64,000 bases of DNA, from positions 1 through 64,000 of the forward strand of contig JANOSD010000190.1 of assembly GCA_031415655.1 (NCBI GenBank). Reading direction: 5' to 3'. Origin of the DNA: JAKOVR01 sp031415655. GTDB taxonomy: Bacteria > Actinomycetota > Acidimicrobiia > Acidimicrobiales > Acidimicrobilacustridaceae. Below, piece after piece: positions 62,146 through 64,000 of this stretch. The notes below the pieces were generated by a model. That model was not told where the DNA came from, searched no databases, and worked only from the letters and a program-made list of their open reading frames with translations. Within the stretch, counting starts at the first letter, position 1; every line of letters begins with the position of its first letter. Both the position numbers and the translations under genes were made by a program.

Positions 62146-62480
62146 GTGGTGGCGGTGAACGCTGCCAAGAAGCGCGTAGATCTCCTGGCGGCCAATGATG
62201 TCCAGACCACCCGGATGGCCGAGCAGGCAGCACGCATGGGCCAGCATCGGTTCGCGTCTCAGGTCTTGAAGGGCTACGACCACACCTGTGCGTTCTGCGA
62301 TTCGCTCCGAAGTCGATACCCCACAGCCACCTCCTCGTTGCCTCACACATCAAGCCCTGGGCCGAAAGCAACGACGGCGAGCGGCTCGACCCGCTCAGCG
62401 GCCTCGCTGCGTGACCAACTCATGATGCCGCGTTCGATCAGATGCTCACGTCGACTCCTACTTCGGTGACGCGCTTGCTC
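62146..62480 (+). pseudogene. HNH endonuclease remnant
   Basis: The zinc-binding and HNH region of a restriction-type endonuclease can be read in two frames: HRFASQVLKGYDHTCAFCDS, then a shift of one base and LLVASHIKPWAESNDGERLD, PLSGLAA, a TGA stop at 62412-62414, and PTHDAAFDQML. These match the C-x-x-C and ASHIKPW...RLDP.NGL...HDAAFD pattern of HNH nucleases. The frameshift (between about 62300 and 62340) and the stop make it inactive. Its real N-terminus is not certain. It lies directly upstream of the C5-cytosine methyltransferase, so the pair may have been a restriction-modification system. Confidence 0.7.
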
Positions 62481-62763
62481 CGATACTCCTCGTACCCGAG
62501 GGCGAACACGGACCCGGTGGGAGCTACCTGGCCTGGCACAACGAGCACATCTACCAAGGCACGCTTGCGTCGTAGGCCGCCCGTCACGGGTTGGTCGGAT
62601 GCGCCGGACACCATCCCCGGCCGGCTTACTTGTCAGACCCCTCGGGTCTACTGAAACGATGAAGCGCTCAATCAACCACCGGTACTGCACCGACACCCAG
62701 CTCCGACTACCGATACCCATCGGAATGCGCGACACAACCCAACCGGCGAGCCACAATGGGACC

Positions 62764-63846
62764 GTGAGCGGAGCCGTCATCTCCCTGTTTTCTGGCGCTG
62801 GAGGACTTGACCTCGGCGTGGAACGAGCGGGGTTCCACACGGTTGCCGCGGTCGAGTGGGACGACGACGCCGCCGACTCGATGGAGAAGAACGCACCGAA
62901 CTACTTCCCCGAGCTTCGAGAGGTCCTTCGTGCCAACCTCTATCCATTCGCGGCCGGCGGCGCCGACGGAGTCACCACAAGGGACATCCTGAAAGCCGGC
63001 GGTCTCAGCAATCGCAACCGACCCGAACTGCTCATTGGTGGACCACCCTGCGTGGCCTTCTCCAAGTCTGGATTCTGGCTCGACTGGAAGCGCGAAGGCG
63101 TCGACCCGGCCGCCAGCCTGCTGCAGGCCTACACACGTGTGCTCACCGAGGCAAGGCCCCGCTTCTTCATCCTCGAGAACGTCTACGCCCTCACGTTCAA
63201 CAACCGAGCGAGCAGACCGGCGTTCACCCGGCTTCTCGCCGAGATAGAAGCTGCGGGTTACCAGTGCCAGTGGCGAGTACTGAATGCCGCGGACTTCGGC
63301 GTACCGCAAGCGCGACCGCGCCTCTTCATCGTCGGGTCAAGGAAACGCGACCGGCTTCCAGAACTGCCCGAACCCACGCATCACGGTCAGTGGGAGCGTC
63401 GCACCACCGCCGGCGGTCCACTCCCGCACGTAACGACTGGGTCGGCACTCGCTGGGCTCGTTACCGATCCCGAACGCGAGGAGGTCGTCCGCGGAGGCTT
63501 TGGGCATCTCCTGCCGGACATTCCCCCTGGCGACAACTACCTCTACTTCACGCAAGAGCGAGGCCATCCGCAACCGCTTTTCGGTTGGCGGTCAAGGTAT
63601 TGGTCCTTCCTTCTGAAACTCGATCCAAACCGGCCAGCCCCCACGATCCAGGCGCAACCTGGTCCAAACGTGGGCCCCTTCCATTGGGAGAACAGGCGGC
63701 TTCGCGTCCCAGAGCTCCGCCGCCTCTTCACCTTTCCCGACGACTATGTGTTCGTCGGCAAACGTGCATCGGTCCAGAAACAAATCGGGAACTGCGTCCC
63801 GCCCTTCCTGGCGGAGCAGGTAGCTTCGCGAGTGGCGAACGTTTGA
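62764..63846 (+). CDS. DNA (cytosine-5-)-methyltransferase
   Basis: 360 aa from a GTG at 62764; ATG codons at 62725, 62659 and 62599 are also in frame, so the start is uncertain. The C5-MTase motifs are in order: I, ISLFSGAGGLDLGVERAG; IV, LLIGGPPCVAFSKSG with the catalytic Cys; VI, FFILENVYAL; VIII, FGVPQARPRLFIVGSR; a target-recognition region of about 110 residues; and X, ASVQKQIGNCVPPFLAEQVA. The long target region suggests a specific sequence, which cannot be predicted here. It methylates cytosine in DNA and could protect against a cognate restriction enzyme, which is decayed upstream or may lie beyond the right edge. Confidence 0.9.
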   Translation: MSGAVISLFSGAGGLDLGVERAGFHTVAAVEWDDDAADSMEKNAPNYFPELREVLRANLYPFAAGGADGVTTRDILKAGGLSNRNRPELLIGGPPCVAFSKSGFWLDWKREGVDPAASLLQAYTRVLTEARPRFFILENVYALTFNNRASRPAFTRLLAEIEAAGYQCQWRVLNAADFGVPQARPRLFIVGSRKRDRLPELPEPTHHGQWERRTTAGGPLPHVTTGSALAGLVTDPEREEVVRGGFGHLLPDIPPGDNYLYFTQERGHPQPLFGWRSRYWSFLLKLDPNRPAPTIQAQPGPNVGPFHWENRRLRVPELRRLFTFPDDYVFVGKRASVQKQIGNCVPPFLAEQVASRVANV

Positions 63847-63958
63847 TCGCTCGTGCCATCTTCAGTACCCGTCCGCCAATGCGTTCGCAGAAGCCTCACG
63901 TGTATCGTTTCCGAGCGTTGAGGTCTGCCTTCCAGCCGAACGCAGGAGAGACGACGCG

Positions 63959-64000
63959 GTGGGCCTGACAATCGACAAGTCAAAGGCGACGGCCAGATTC
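63959..64000 (+). CDS. start of a further gene, cut by window edge
   Basis: A GTG at 63959 follows AGGAGAG at 9 bases and opens 14 codons (GLTIDKSKATARF) to the edge. This is too little for identification. Its position right after the methyltransferase (112 bp gap) makes a restriction or modification partner possible, but that is a guess. Confidence 0.35.
   Translation, partial: MGLTIDKSKATARF

Noticed and set aside
62029..62346. A minus-strand frame ending at 62029 with a protein-like C-terminus
   Set aside because: The + strand shows HNH endonuclease motifs over part of the same DNA; the minus frame has no recognisable family and no ribosome site I could identify.

Overview
The window is a high-GC, gene-dense chromosomal segment from an actinobacterium, most likely class Acidimicrobiia. 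This placement is an inference from gene content: a rex-hemA-hemC cluster, a dnaX-ybaB-recR cluster with the SRP RNA and a tRNA-Ser upstream, a TIGR03085-like protein, secreted proteins with actinobacterial repeat domains, and a GPGWW-type N-terminus. I see no rRNA, CRISPR array, intact transposase or prophage.

Layout. 0-8.9 kb: the 5' end of malate dehydrogenase, a heterodimeric ABC exporter, an orphan substrate-binding lipoprotein, a GT2-methyltransferase fusion, and a polytopic membrane protein facing a truncated small membrane gene that ends in a palindromic repeat. 8.9-14.8 kb: one-carbon and purine genes (metF, folD, purH, purN) with a thioesterase-like gene and a membrane-anchored protein between them. 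14.9-28.8 kb: a DUF3237 protein, two tandem paralogous membrane proteins, a CASTOR/POLLUX-like channel, a TIGR03085-like protein and four exported proteins (a repeat protein, an anchored protein, a Tat-exported metallophosphoesterase, a pentapeptide-repeat lipoprotein). From 26.3 to 30.5 kb the DNA is gene-poor. It holds two decayed copies of a methyltransferase whose intact relative lies at 32.5 kb, plus a RibH2-type lumazine synthase.

30.5-43.2 kb is a surface-glycan locus: an ABC flippase-like protein, the methyltransferase, a GT-B-like transferase and a full set of pseudaminic-acid-type (nonulosonic acid) genes. pseB and pseC run leftward. Running rightward toward them are a 963-residue fusion (aldo/keto reductase, CMP-sugar synthetase, class III aminotransferase), a stand-alone acetyltransferase, a PseG hydrolase fused to a PseH-like acetyltransferase, and pseI. 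The core enzymes should turn UDP-GlcNAc into a CMP-activated pseudaminic-type sugar. The extra reductase/aminotransferase pair and second acetyltransferase suggest a further modified sugar. This is the most interesting part of the window.

43.2-50 kb: recR, ybaB (with an extreme poly-aspartate tail), dnaX, the SRP RNA and tRNA-Ser(GGA). A short duplication of the tRNA 3' flank and a 5'-truncated ATPase pseudogene follow, then a lipoprotein with a beta-propeller-like look. 50.5-58 kb: a GT4 glycosyltransferase, nhaA, the rex/siroheme/hemA/hemC operon and an acyl-CoA synthetase. 58-64 kb: an ABC-2 transporter pair, a lipoprotein alpha/beta hydrolase, a TetR regulator, a decayed HNH endonuclease and a C5-cytosine methyltransferase, with a further gene starting at the right edge. 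Two copies of a REP-like palindrome, at 22.9 and 56.6 kb, lie between genes.
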